The notes under the pieces are model-generated. The model was not told where the DNA came from. It saw only the letters and a list, made by a program, of their open reading frames with translations, and ran no database searches. The position numbers and the translations under genes were made by a program. A stretch of 64,000 nucleotides of DNA from Haematococcus lacustris (taxonomy: Eukaryota > Chlorophyta > Chlorophyceae > Chlamydomonadales > Haematococcaceae): assembly GCA_030144725.1 (NCBI GenBank), contig JASKMD010000026.1:8770100-8834099 (forward strand), written 5' to 3'. Positions 1 to 10,350 of this stretch are shown here, piece after piece (the first letter of the stretch is position 1; the number at the start of each line of letters is the position of its first letter).

Positions 1-504
1 CCATTTGCTTTTGGGCGTTGGGCGCACCGGGGGATGAACGGCAGGTGCAGATGGAGAGATCTCCAAAGTGGTGGACACTGCCTTCGCCTCCAGCGGCAGC
101 ACAGCAGCTGATACAGGAGCAGCTGTTGAAGCTGCTGGTTGCACCACGGTAGCCTTAGCAATCAGCCCTTCAGTAGCCACAGTAGGTTGCTTAGGGGGGC
201 TGTGCAGCAAAAGCAAGAAGCCAAACTTGGTTAGAGCGGGACATCAGGATTCCGAAGAACCGATCAGGATTTGACGCTGGTCACTGGAACATAACTGCGC
301 ACCTTCGCTCAGGGCTGGAATCGCGCGAGTGCCGGGACTTCTTGCTGTGCTTTGAGCTGCGTTCTTTGCTCTTGAGCTTCTTGTGCTTCTTATGTTTCTT
401 CTGTTTCTTGTGCGCTTCGACGTCGGCATCGCGACCAGAGCCGTTACGTCCAGTAGGCTGTGGATCAGCGCCATCCGTCTCGCTGTCTGAGCCACTGGAT
501 CCCC
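1..504 (-). CDS. K/H/S-rich C-terminal exons of a gene leaving the left edge (probably the DWNN-domain gene)
   Basis: Two minus-strand exons join in phase. The first spans 504-303: acceptor CCCCAG at 505-510 and donor GCGAAG|GTGCGC at 302. It encodes an acidic stretch (SGSDSETDGAD) and then a very basic run (KKQKKHKKHKKLKSKE, followed by SKHSKKSRHSRDSSPERR). The second starts at 199 after GCTGCACAG and stays open to base 1, encoding an Ala/Pro/Val-rich segment with no domain I recognise. Both junctions split a codon as 2+1, which supports the pairing. Lys- and RS-rich tails are typical of RBBP6-type proteins, and the DWNN exon lies upstream on the same strand. A donor at 2103 (CATG|GTATCC) would join exon 504-303 in frame. 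That link is inference; these exons could belong to another nuclear RS-like protein. Confidence 0.5.
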
Positions 505-2050
505 CTGGGGATGTGAGAACAGCGCTGACACTCGGTAGCGACCTGCATGCAGCATGCAAAATCAAATATCTAGAAAACCCTGCAACAAACGTCCCTAGTG
601 ACCGTTCATACAACAAACACCGCCTCAACCGCGCTGAAACCTACAGGCTTGCATCCCAAATTATGCCGTGCACACGGGCTTTGTAGATGCGCTATGATCT
701 GGTAAGCTTTGAGTTCGACGTGGATGTCTGAGCTGAGATCCACACATGAATGCCTGCATCCTTGTGCGTTGATGGTACGAGTTGTAGCGACACAAGCTAC
801 TTCCCCAAACCCACGACCTCACGCATCTCAAGTGCCGACTGCGTCAATGGTCCGTGGCTAAGTGACTATTTATGCTAATCCTACAATTGCCCATACAAAC
901 ATTGAAGATAACTGCACCATGTACCTACATCTTGAAAACGCACGTGTAACTCTTCACCCCATTCAGATACTACCAACACCAAGATGTAAATGGACCCCTG
1001 CAAGGCAACCCTGCTATCTGCCCCCCCCATCTCCTTCAACCCAGCTTGCAGCCAGTGCATACTTACTAAAGCACTGCTACCATGAAACAAAACAAAACTG
1101 CACTGCTTACAAACAGGCATCCCTCGTCCTTGGCATGAGACGACCACAAAGGGAGTGTCCGACCTCGCATGAAGGCATGTTTGACCTAGGGGGCACCCTG
1201 CGCCCTGCCATGCACTGTGGCGGGCTCTGTGCTCACCAGAGACCATCTGTTGCAAGCGCGCTGGCGCTGCAATGAGGCAGTGCTGCAGTCTGGTATGATG
1301 CACTGCTGCCTGCCTGCCTGCTACTACAAATGCAGCCAGCGCAATGCTGCTGGCGCATGCAAGAAGTGCTTGCTGTTTGCATCGCATGCACCTTGACGCA
1401 TGGTGCATAGGCTGGCCAGACTGGCCAAAGGATACCATGCACCTATGTTGCGCACCCTGGTGCATGCACCCTACTGCAGCCTGATGCCGGGATCACTGAG
1501 GCTGGGCTGGAGCACTTGCTGACTGTTCAATGCAAGGGCTGCAGCTGGCAGGTGCATGATCGCTGCCTTAAGTGCAGTGGCACAACACATGTTGTTGGTG
1601 TACTGAGAGACTATGCATCGGCCATGCCTTTAGTACTTTACTGCAGCGCCGCAAGTGGGCCGGCTCCACAACATGCATCATGATCAAATGATCACATAAA
1701 AACCACACCTTGCACTGCATACTAGCAACAAATACTTCAGCTAGTGCTTGTAGAGATGCACTGCCACAGTTGGCACGCGACGGTGCGCCCACAACCATGC
1801 CGCTGTTGGAAGTTGCAACACACCTGCTGCTTTTCAATGTTTCTAGATCGTCCACCTGCGTTACACCCACACATCAGCACAGCACGCTCAACATCATGCA
1901 GGCCCACAGCTTTGCGGCACTGGGCGAAATACTGCGTGTGACACATGGCTGCGTGTCTGTAATAAAGCCATTGAGGCAAGGCAGGGTAGCTACGCAAGCT
2001 AGAGCGACCCAGTATTATGTCCTACTGCTGCCTCCCCAACATTGCAATAG
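505..2050. other. Unassigned: probable introns of the minus-strand DWNN gene
   Basis: About 1.5 kb between the DWNN exon and the K-rich exon. The open frames here, on both strands, are Cys/His-rich and show no recognisable domain. Part of it (1280-1480) is rich in repeated TGCATG and CTGGCC words. One or more short exons may hide here. Confidence 0.35.
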
Positions 2051-3128
2051 CTAGTAGGATGCATTGCTGGATGCCAAGAACGTGGCTACTTGGTAAGGGA
2101 TACCATGTGCTTGCATGCTGCTGTTGCTGCCACAACTGCCACGACCCACCTCAGCTGGCTGTCCTCCAGGAGCTGGCTGAGCCGCAAGGTTGCGAGGATG
2201 CCGCTGCCCTCCACTGACAGGCTGGGGACTGGCTACCGCCGCAACAGCCTTGGCTGGGAGTGCCTGTGAACCCCCCCTGCCTGCTGCAGTACTGCCATGA
2301 GACGGGGAGGGTGCTTGCAGTGATGGGCGTCTTGATATTGACTGGCTGTCCAAGCGAGCAGGGGGGGACGCGAGCTGCTTAGCAGGCACGGCTTCTGAGC
2401 GCGGAGAGATGGAGCTCTCTCGCCTGGCATGGCCTCTGTACTCAGCAGCTGGTGAACGTGATGCATGGTGCCTGTAGTGGCGACCAGACCTGTCCCTGCT
2501 CCTGCTGCGGCTGCGTGACCTGCTGCGACGCCTGGTGCTACTGCGGTGGTGGCTGCGTTCCTTGTCAGCATACCTGCTGCTGGGTCGTGGTGTAGGCTTG
2601 CTGGTCACCACATGCACCTGGCCAGATGACGCTGTTGCTGCCACCGCATTCTCCACTTCTGGCACTGCTGCAGCTGTAGCTTGGTCCTGCGCTGCTTGCT
2701 GGGCTGCGGCAGCAGCTGCAGAAGCTGCAGCAGCCTTGGCCTCCTGCTCCTTCAACTGCTGAAATTCTGTAGGGGTCAGCGGCAAGCCTGCACCGAATGC
2801 CTTGAGAAGCAGGCGAGTGGGCGCGACCGGCAGCGTTTCGGCGAGCAGCGGCAAATACTCCAAAAACTCCTTGGGTGTGCAGAATGGTCGCCGCAGTGCC
2901 TCTGGGATCGCCTCGCGCTCGTGCCGAATCAGCGCCTCGTCGGTGTCAGCAGGCTGCAGCTGGGTCAATGCAGCGGCTTTGCCGGCAGTGATGGCCGAGG
3001 CAGCAGGTGCCGCAGCATACAGCTTCACGGGCTGCGCGGCGGCGTTCAGCACATCATCATCCTCATCATACAGGGCCGCTGGCTGTCCCGAGCCCGCCTG
3101 GGCTGGGGCCTGTTGCTGCTGTAGCTGG

Positions 3129-3163
<35 letters not shown>

Positions 3164-4219
3164 AGGCTGCTGCTGAGGCTGTTGCTGTTGTAACTGCTGC
3201 TGCTGGAGCTGCTGCTGCTGGAGCTGCTGCTGATGCGACTGGAACTGCTGACCCTGCTGTTGCTGAGGTAACAGCTGTTGCTGCTGTGGATGGTTGTTGT
3301 GGTGGTGGTGGTGCTGCTGCTGCTGCATAGTCAGGGTTTGCTGAGCCTGAGGGAAATGCTGAAGCTGGAGCTGCTGATGTGCAGCAGGCGGGGCTTCGAT
3401 GGCCAACATTGATGTCGGCCGATCGGCCAGGGCTGCCCGTTGCGGTGCTGCAGACGGAGCGCCTGCCCCCATCATTTCCGCCATGTGCTGCTCATACGCC
3501 CTGCTGTTAGTAGACAGCTCTCCCAGCACACCGTCTGGCATAAGGATGCTGCCGTCTGGATTCGCTGAGATCTTGCCGGTGGGAATGCCCGCAGCCTGGC
3601 GGACGTGCCGTACGTCAAAATTGGAATCGCCCTGTGTTGGGCAATCACTGACCCAGTGCTGGCCGATCAGACTGCAGCGGGGACACACATAGTTGGCATG
3701 CGGCATCGAGCGGCCACGGCCCCTGCCAGCGCCCCTCCCAGGCCCTGCACCACTGCGGCCTCCCCTGCTGGCTACCGCAGCCTCCCTGTGCGCAGTCGCA
3801 GCTGCAGCTGCTGCCTGCTGCGCAGCTTTTACCGCCTCTGCCTGCTGCGCAACTGGATCGGCTCCGAACTCATCCTCGCCTGCACTGGTGTCTGCATGGG
3901 CTGCAGGCTGCGTGGGAGCTGCGCGTGCCGCTCCTCCTGCCGCGGGCACGGCAGTCTGCAGGGGGCGCAACCTGTGCTGGCCAGGAGGCACGCGTCGGAC
4001 AATCAGCGAGGAACCCTTGGCAAGCTGCTCACTGTCCTCCTTGTGCTCCTGGCCCGTCTTTGGGTTGGTGAGCACTAGCTCCTCCACCGCCTCTGGCCCC
4101 AAGGACATCTTGCCAGCGATGAGCCGCTTAGCTTCGCCCACGCTGACGAAATGGCCATCGAAGGTGATGGTGCTGAACGCAAGCTGGCTGCGCAGCTTCC
4201 AGTAGACGATGCCAGCCAT
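2051..4219 (-). CDS. DWNN-domain and CCHC zinc-knuckle protein (RBBP6/Mpe1/PQT3 family), large N-terminal exon
   Basis: Start chosen at 4219 because MAGIVYWKLRSQ begins exactly where the DWNN (ubiquitin-like) domain of this family begins; an upstream in-frame ATG at 4252 adds 11 residues. DWNN covers about residues 1-78, with TITFDG, a conserved lysine-rich helix and SSLIVRRVP. An Ala/Gly/Arg-rich linker follows, then a zinc knuckle at residues 179-193 (YVCPRC...HW..DC) and the family signature after it (VRHVRQAAGIPTG). The knuckle spacing is C-x2-C-x5-H-x4-C, one residue longer than the usual x4. The rest holds a long polyGln/His tract, a conserved-looking block near EALRRPFCTPKEFLEYLP, and an RS-rich stretch. 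The RING or U-box expected after the knuckle is not visible. Family members act in pre-mRNA 3'-end processing or as ubiquitin ligases; a role in polyadenylation is inference. The exon probably ends at a donor before the stop at 2051. Confidence 0.75.
3129..3330. repeat. CTG/CAG-rich trinucleotide tract (polyGln/His coding)
   Basis: Runs of CTG on the plus strand (longest near 3129-3163) and GTGGTG around 3300-3310 read on the minus strand as long polyGln and a short polyHis inside the DWNN-domain protein. It is likely length-variable between strains. Confidence 0.85.
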
Positions 4220-4893
4220 GGCCAGCCAATTGGCCACCTCAATACTTTGCAAGGTTTAATCCTTACAGCCCCCATGCTACACCCAAATAATGAATTGTAG
4301 TAATCAAGCACAGGCTGCGAGATCATTGTTGTACAGGCTACTGCTAGTGTGCATAAAGCCCACTTCAGCTCAGCCTTCTGGTGTGTGTGCCTCCAGGTCT
4401 ACTACTAGCAAGAGCTCTAACTAACCCTATAGCTCTTACTCACACATCTCCCCTTTGCGAGGGGTCTATTATCTTAATTTCTTTGATTGTCTTGCTGTGG
4501 CTGGCTACTGCCGACTGCACAGCGGCGAATGTTCAGCGCGGCTGACACGTCCCGGTCATTGAGCCTGTACATGGGTGTGGGAGATGCATGGAGTCAAGTC
4601 ATGTGCCATGTCATGTGTCATTGCATGTGGGATATGTTGCGGCGATGCACATGTGCAGTGTCAGGTCAGTGCTTACCTGATGCTGTTGCTTGTTGAGCAC
4701 ATCAAGCCCTGACTTGGGATCGCTTCGCCGCGCTGTACACTGGCCCCAGCCACCTGCATGGACACATGGGCCAATGCACATTTGTAAGATCATTCCTAAC
4801 CTTCCCATTCTTGACCCTACCCAGCCATCTTGACTCCACCACCTCCCAGCACTACCCTGACCCTCTCCCACTGACCATCACCCACGGACCCTC
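4220..4893. other. Intergenic: 5' side of the DWNN gene
   Basis: No coding frame with family resemblance is seen. The stretch contains clustered GTCATGTG words near 4598-4630. It should hold the 5' UTR and promoter of the minus-strand DWNN gene, but I cannot identify specific promoter elements. Confidence 0.3.
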
Positions 4894-5283
4894 TCACCTG
4901 AAGGACTCTGGCGGTTGCCCAGGGAGGGCCTCACTGGGGTTGCTGTAGGCTGAGCTAACCCGGCTTGTGCGGAACTCATCCACCATGAGCACTCGCCCTG
5001 CTGGGAACTGCCTCAGCGCCTCCTTCAGCATCTGGCTGACTGGGACACCCCCGCAGCCAACGGTGCCGCTGCCATCAAAGCCAGCTGCCCATCGGCCAGT
5101 GCCAGGGGACGGTCTGGCCACCGCTGCTTGGCCTGCTTGATGAGCTGCAACCACACATAACTTTTTCAACACTTTGCAACTGCTGTGGGGTTCAGGAGTT
5201 GGCAGGCTGAAAAGTAAGTAGGCTGTAAGGTTTGGCAGTTGCATGTATTGACACATTTGTAAGGTTCGCAAATAGCCTGCCAC
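4894..5283 (-). mobile_element. Fanzor (eukaryotic TnpB) fragment carrying the RuvC-II motif
   Basis: On the minus strand an open frame contains GRVLMVDEFRTSRVSS, the VDExRTS signature of the RuvC-II segment of Fanzor/TnpB RNA-guided nucleases. A glycine-rich stretch (AAGFDGSGTVGCGG) precedes it and aligns with VFFGAAGIGTGGG in the larger copy at 55-56 kb. Neither RuvC-I nor RuvC-III is found next to it, so it is a remnant of a related but distinct element. It lies between the DWNN gene and TRM6, about 75-460 bases upstream of the TRM6 start, and could overlap the TRM6 promoter. Confidence 0.65.
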
Positions 5284-5356
5284 CCAAGCTGTGTTTTTGC
5301 TTGCTAACCGTCTCTGAGCTCCGTGTTTGACACAGGCGTTCTAGCTATAAGATAAG

Positions 5357-8300
5357 ATGCAGCCGGCGCGGCGCAGCAGCCTGATTGCATCCGGCGACTG
5401 CGTGGTATTTGATGAAAACGGAGAACGCGCAAGTTTCATGAAGGTCGTCCCCGTTGGGTGTGTCAATGATTGAACATAGCGTACCTAGCGGCCAAGCACA
5501 CACACTGTGTGTGCTGGTGGTATGCAGGAAGCTTCGAGTAGGCAAGATGCAAGTGAGCTTAGCTCAATTTATAGGCGTCCCATGGGGTGCAATGTACCAG
5601 CTTACAAATGACGGCAAGGGAGTGGAGCGGATTGCCAAATGGTAGGGCGGGGTGCAGTACGGTATGCATCACTGCCACTCCGACCACATTGGCCCCCCTG
5701 CACTGGATTTCTTGTAGCCCTCAAGGCGAATGGGCTGTGGGGCAGGTGGCTAACACCACACGGAACAATGCTGGGCTCTTTGATCGAAACGAGGAGAACC
5801 AGAAGCTGACCCAGCGCGACATTGAGGCCATGCGCTCCCAAGGCCTGGTGAGTCATCACATCCCTTCAACTGCATACACCACCGACCTTGATTCATGATG
5901 TCACACTGTGAGCTGCAGGAACAGAATGGCAGTGGTCCTCATCTCCCCAACTTTGCACTGCAGACCACACTCCTTGTGCACAAGTGGCTGGGGCATGCTA
6001 TGGAGGCAGCACTGTGGGATCAACCCAAACACGACTGCCATCACCTGCTGCCTGCAGGCAGGCCATGAGATTGTGCAGGCGCTCTGCAGCAACAGCGTCA
6101 CATTCCAGAACAAGACGGAGTTCTCTCAGGTACAGGCTGTGTGGCCCCCTGACCCGCCTGGCAAAGGCATCACTGGCACACTGAAGTGCTGCAAGTTCAT
6201 CCATGTCTGCAGAATTTGTTATGTACACGTCCAATTGCTTTCATATATATATATATACCTACAGCTTGTACAACAACTAGTGTTACCACCTAAACGCCAC
6301 CCTTGCTGTTTGTCGACGTCACATCATCAGCAGTGCCATTGCAGTGACACTGCTATCACAGCCATGTGTGCTTGCAGGAGAAGTACAAGCGAAAGAAGGC
6401 CAGGAAGTACGTGATGGTGCTCACCTTGCAGCGCCCTACTGCCCGCACCCTATGCCAGGTGCACTGACCTGCTGCCTGGTGCTGCAGGCAGCTGCACCTC
6501 CTGCCACACATGCTACAGCGGCATCACCGAAACAGTTGCTGCTGCAGTCAATCTACGCTTGCTAATATACTGCTTCTGCCACCATAGCTACCACAGCTAC
6601 TACGGCCACCACGGCCGCCACGGCCACCACTGCCACTACTGCCACCACTGCCACCATTGGAGCCAGGGCACAGGTAGAGGACAAGGCGGGGGTTACCAAC
6701 TGGTCATGCCGTCTGCCTGATCTGAGCTTGCTGTCTGTGTTGGTGTTGGTGTTGGTGCGTGCAGGCGTACTACAGCAAGGGCCCTGAGAGGGTCCACAAC
6801 CTGCGGCCTGACAGTCTGGCCATGATGCTATCCCTAGGCAATGTGGCAGCAGGCTCAAAGGTGAGGGGTCAGGTCAGGCTGTGAGGGCCAGGAGCGGCAG
6901 CTGTAGCCAGGGCCATGCACTGCACAATCCAGCCTTGGATGGGTCTGGCCTGCTGGCTAGAGCACCTCATCAATCTTGCTGTCCGCCTTGGAGTGCGAGC
7001 ATGGCTCTTTACCCATTGTGGCAGGGCGTTATGTATAGCGTTCGCTGTGAAATGCCATGTTTAGAGGTCGTTTTGCACGATAACATGGTCGCTTTTGCCT
7101 GTGATTTTGGTAATTTCAGCATAAATATAGCCAGATCTTTCACCTGAGCAATGTTTTCAAAGTAAGGTCGAGCTATAGGCTCAAAAGGTATAAACCTATG
7201 TCTTGTCAGTTTAAATAAATCATGCATCAGGGCAAATTGAAGACACAAAAACTGGCGTGCACATGGCATGCACATGGGCATGCTCGCCTGCCACCTTCAC
7301 CTTTGCCCGACCCCTGTGACAGGGTCGTAGTCTGAAATTGGCATGACAAACATGCGCTAATTGTAAGCTGATGACAGCTCAAGTGGCGACACATACTACT
7401 GTGCCACAGGCTGCTGCTGCTGCAGCTGGGCCTTTGGCGGGCGGTCTCGCAGCCGCTTGTAGCCCAGCTCAGGGTACCTCTTGGTGGCAGACCTGGCAGG
7501 TCTGGCCACCGGCACAGCTCCAGCGAGCGCCGCCTGCTCTCCCCAATGCGCTGCATGTTCACCGCTGCATTGCAGTCCCTGTCCAGCCACCTGCCTGGCT
7601 GTGGTGCTGGCTTTGCCTTGGCAGCCTTGCCTTTGCCTGTGCCCTTGCCCTCGGTGGGCTGGACGGACTCAGCTGCCTGCTCAGCGTTGGTGCGCTTGGC
7701 TGGCGGGGGACTGCTGGGTCCAGGCTCTGAGGCTGCTGGTTGTGTGGCTTCCTGGCTGCTGCATGGGGCCTGTGGCAGTTTACGTGGGGCTACTACCGGG
7801 CACCACTTCATGCCCCGCACTGGCTGGTCACGCTGATGGCTCCATGCTGTTCGCTCGACGTGCGATGCCCATTGAAGTCGGGTTACAGACCAGCAGGCAG
7901 GCAAGCGGGCGGGTGGGCGAGCAGGCGGGCGGGCAGGCAGGCAGGCAGGCAGGCAGGCAGCACCTCCGCCCCCAGACCTGTGTGTGCCATATCCTCTGAG
8001 ATATAAGGATACCTAGTGGTGCATGTGCAGGTGCTGGTGATGGACAGCTGCGTGGGGGTGGTGGCTGCTGCAGTGGTGGAGCGGCTTGGCGGGATGGGTG
8101 CCGTGTGCTGCGCATACGTGGACAAGCCCGTGTCCTTGGCTGCAGCACAGTGCCTCAACCTCAGCCCTGCGCAGTCCTCCACCCTGAGCTCAGCAGCGCT
8201 GCACATGCTCAGCCAGTTGAAGGTGTGTGTGAGTGTGAGTAAGCAGCACACATGCCCACTGGGCCTGGCAGCGCGGACAGCAGCTGGCAGTTCAGCCCCA

Positions 8301-9382
8301 TGGGGGTGCCTTGTTTGTGCTGTGCGCCTTGCAGCCATGTGACGAGCAGCATGCACAGGGCAGCACTACTAGCTGGTCACTGCCATATGCTGGTGATGAG
8401 GGCGGGTGGGTGCTAAGCCTAGCCTTTGCTGAGTCCTGGCCTCTGCTGTGCTGTGCAGGCCCTGCCGCTAGCCAGCCCCGAGCAAGCCAACTCTGCCAAT
8501 GCCCCAGTCCCCAGCCCTTCGTCTGGCACCCCCCCTGCCAGCTCTGCGGCAGTGGGCAGCGGCGCAGCAGCCATGACTGGCTCAGTTATCGATGCCGAGG
8601 ATGTTGTGATGGTGGCAGCAGGCTCACCAGGGCTGGGTGAGGGGCAACCAGGGCTGGGTGCGCCACAGCCTGCTGCCCCTCATGGCCTGCCGCCCGATTG
8701 CATGGAGGCCAGCAGTGGAAGCAGCCCCCCTCATGCCACAACTGCCCAATGTGGCCAGTCAGCAGCCACTGAGCAGACAGTCGGCTCCACAGCAGCTACA
8801 GGTCATGAAGCAAGCACAGCATCGGAAGCAGCAGGAGGCAACGGGACAGCTGCTCCCACTCCCACCGAGTCAGCAGCAGCAGGCATGGAGGCCGGTGCAG
8901 CAGCAGTCGTAGCAGCAGCTGGGGCGGCACTGCTGTCAGGCCCCAAGTCACAGCAGCTCCACCAGCTGGTGCACCCAGGCTTTGACAGCGCAGTGCTGGC
9001 GGCTCCGCTGCTGCAGCCTGCTGCCCTGATGCAAGCCGTGCTGCCCCTGCTGGCCCCCTCCGCTCACTTCGTGCTGTTCTCCCCCTGGCCTCAGCCCCTG
9101 GCCGAGTGCCTGGCGCAGCTGCAGGCCAGCAAGCAGGCTGTGCTCCTGGAGCTGCAGGAAAGCTGGCTGAGGCCCTACCAGGTGCTGCCCAGCCGCACCC
9201 ACCCTACCATGTCGTGTGCTGGCACCGGGGGCTACCTGCTCTCGGGCATCAAGCTAGCTGCCCCAGGCACCGGACCTGGAGGTGGCGGCAGCACTGCCAT
9301 TGTGGAAGCCAACGGCAGTAGTGCACACAAGGCGAAGGAAGCAGGGCATTACAAGAAGAGGGGCCGCGACTCAGTAGCATGA
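5357..9382 (+). CDS. TRM6: tRNA (adenine58-N1)-methyltransferase non-catalytic subunit TRM6
   Basis: Exons 5357-5457, 5528-5641, 5718-5847, 6058-6129, 6378-6458, 6765-6860, 8031-8222 and 8459-9382 join with matching phases into 569 codons plus stop. TRM6 binds tRNA and partners the catalytic TRM61 to make m1A58 in tRNA, including initiator tRNA-Met. Family landmarks appear in order: VSLAQFIGVPWG; QKLTQRDIEAM; GHEIVQALCSNSVTFQNKTE; EKYKRKKARKYVMVL; RPDSLAMMLSLGNVAAGSK; LVMDSCVGVVAAAVVERLGG; and near the C-terminus WLRPYQVLPSRTHPTM with GGYLLSGIKL. An Ala/Ser-rich insertion of about 160 residues opens the last exon. As expected for this subunit, the Rossmann-like core lacks a SAM-binding glycine motif. 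Introns 5 and 6 hold low-complexity DNA and a Fanzor remnant respectively, and splicing across them must still work. A TGTAA at 9425-9429, 43 bases after the stop, is a plausible algal polyadenylation signal. Confidence 0.92.
6580..6662. repeat. Imperfect CCA/GCCAC trinucleotide repeat in TRM6 intron 5
   Basis: Interrupted repeats of GCCACC, ACCACT and ACGGCC follow one another. The tract lies wholly in the intron between exons 5 and 6 of TRM6. A short (AT)n run also lies in intron 4 near 6243-6256. Confidence 0.8.
7227..7904 (-). mobile_element. Fanzor 3' fragment (RuvC-III region) inserted in TRM6 intron 6
   Basis: The minus strand encodes, in order, GMKWCPVV, a Ser/Pro/Lys-rich linker with GKGKAAKAKPAPQPG, then RWLDRDCNAAVNMQRIGESR. 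This is the DRDxNAA RuvC-III signature of TnpB/Fanzor proteins. The frame breaks shortly after (LPGLPPRGT instead of LPAKGKEYPGLGYK in the 55-kb copy), so the copy is dead. RuvC-I is absent. Its 3' side (7240-7390) keeps the same type of non-coding tail seen next to other copies (GGCATGACA, ATTGTAAGCTGATGACAGCTCA). It lies antisense inside a 1.17-kb intron of a housekeeping gene and may have been tolerated because splicing removes it. Confidence 0.75.
7880..7962. repeat. GGCA/GGCG tetranucleotide microsatellite
   Basis: Runs of CAGG with interspersed GGCGGGC, most regular at about 7935-7962. It lies in TRM6 intron 6 next to the Fanzor remnant and about 70 bases before exon 7. Confidence 0.85.
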
Positions 9383-9424
9383 TCATGCAGTAAAGCCGAT
9401 CTGGACGTTAAACTTCTGTGCAAG

Positions 9425-9429
9425 TGTAA
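9425..9429 (+). promoter_or_regulatory. TGTAA candidate polyadenylation signal of TRM6
   Basis: TGTAA is the usual poly(A) signal in chlorophycean algae. This one lies 43 bases after the TRM6 stop, in the right orientation and at a plausible distance. Other TGTAA words occur by chance in the window. Confidence 0.45.
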
Positions 9430-9756
9430 GATCTGGTGGTGGTGAGATCTGAGGTGAAGTTCAGACAGACTGACCTAAAGGGGCCGGGGTGGCACGGCGT
9501 GTTAGCTGTAGGGGTGAGGGACTGGTGTGTTGCTAGGTAGTGGATATGGCTCCGGGCTGCCAGCCTTGCAAGCGGCTTAAGGTGGGCTGGACTCGGCTGG
9601 CTTGCCCCGTCTGCAACTCTTTTTACCGTCTCCTTGTCCTTGGCTGTTCCGACACAACCAGGCAGGTGGCTGGACACCCTGACAGCTGGACACCCTGACA
9701 GCTTGCTACTGTACGTCACCTACTGTACGTCACGTTTGAGAACAGTCGGAACAACC
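9430..9756. other. TRM6 3' flank, no gene seen
   Basis: Spacer between TRM6 and the deleted Fanzor-type element. It contains a short direct repeat (GGACACCCTGACAGCT, twice near 9671-9701) and the word CTACTGTACGTCAC repeated at about 9707-9733. No coding signal is recognised. Confidence 0.4.
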
Positions 9757-10330
9757 CCCTTGTCCCTCACTAAGGCCTCCATTTGAGCCGGACCAGTAGT
9801 GGCCACTAGCAGCCACTAGTGGGAATACTAGAGAGCACTAGTGGGCAATAGTAGCCCGACTCAAATGGTGCTATTGGGCTGTGTGGAGTAAACCCAGTGC
9901 ACATGGCACATGAGCGTCTACCATCTACATTATTGCCTGAGCCATTAGGGCTATTGTGTAGAGTTGGCATGACAAAACATGCACTGATTGTAAGCTGATG
10001 ACAGCTCAGATGGGGGGGCACACACTACTGTGCCGCAGCAGGCTGCTGCTGCTGCTGGGCCTTTGGTGGGCTGTCTCGCAGCCCTTGTAGCCCAGGCCAT
10101 GGTACTCCTTGCCCTTGCCCACACACCAGCAAAAGCGGCGGCGGTTTGCTGTCCGGCAGCGTGGTAGTAGTAGTAGTTGTTACACTCCCCTCCCCGGTGT
10201 TTAGCTGCTGCATTGTCATGGCCATTTGGGTTGGGCCACTATTGCCCACTAGTATATTCCCGCTAGTGGCTGCTAGTGGCTACTACTGGTCCGGCTCAAA
10301 TGGAGGCCCTAGTGAGGGACAAGGGGGCTG
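9757..10330 (-). mobile_element. Internally deleted Fanzor-type element with inverted hairpin termini
   Basis: Both ends carry the same structured block in opposite orientation, opening with CCCCCTTGTCCCTCACTA (left) and closing with TAGTGAGGGACAAGGGGG (right). Each block contains a hairpin whose arms are CCATTTGAG (left) or CCATTTGGG (right) and CTCAAATGG (9779-9868 and 10222-10303). Between them the minus strand encodes only the tail of the nuclease (GLQGLRDSPPKAQQQQ, ending AAAQ), which matches the C-terminus of the 55-kb copy. Everything upstream, including all RuvC motifs, is missing. Bases 9765-10080 are nearly identical to 55016-55345, so the deletion derivative and the large copy are the same family. 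I could not find a clean target-site duplication. Confidence 0.7.
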
Positions 10331-10350
10331 CCAGCCTTGCTACCACCTGC
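10283..10350 (+). repeat. 68-bp direct repeat, left flank of the 8.5-kb element
   Basis: This block starts CTACTGGTCCGGCTCAAATG and ends CTACCACCTGC. It recurs with one visible difference at 18836-18903, on the other side of the 8.5-kb inverted-repeat element and in the same orientation. Its first part is the terminal hairpin arm of the Fanzor-type element. Confidence 0.85.

Noticed and set aside
881..1465. 194-codon minus-strand frame
   Set aside because: Cys/His/Gln-rich with no domain, repeated TGCATG words and no supporting splice logic; treated as intronic.
8948..9202. Minus-strand frames opposite the last TRM6 exon
   Set aside because: Gln/Leu/His-rich shadow of the real plus-strand exon, which has clear family motifs.
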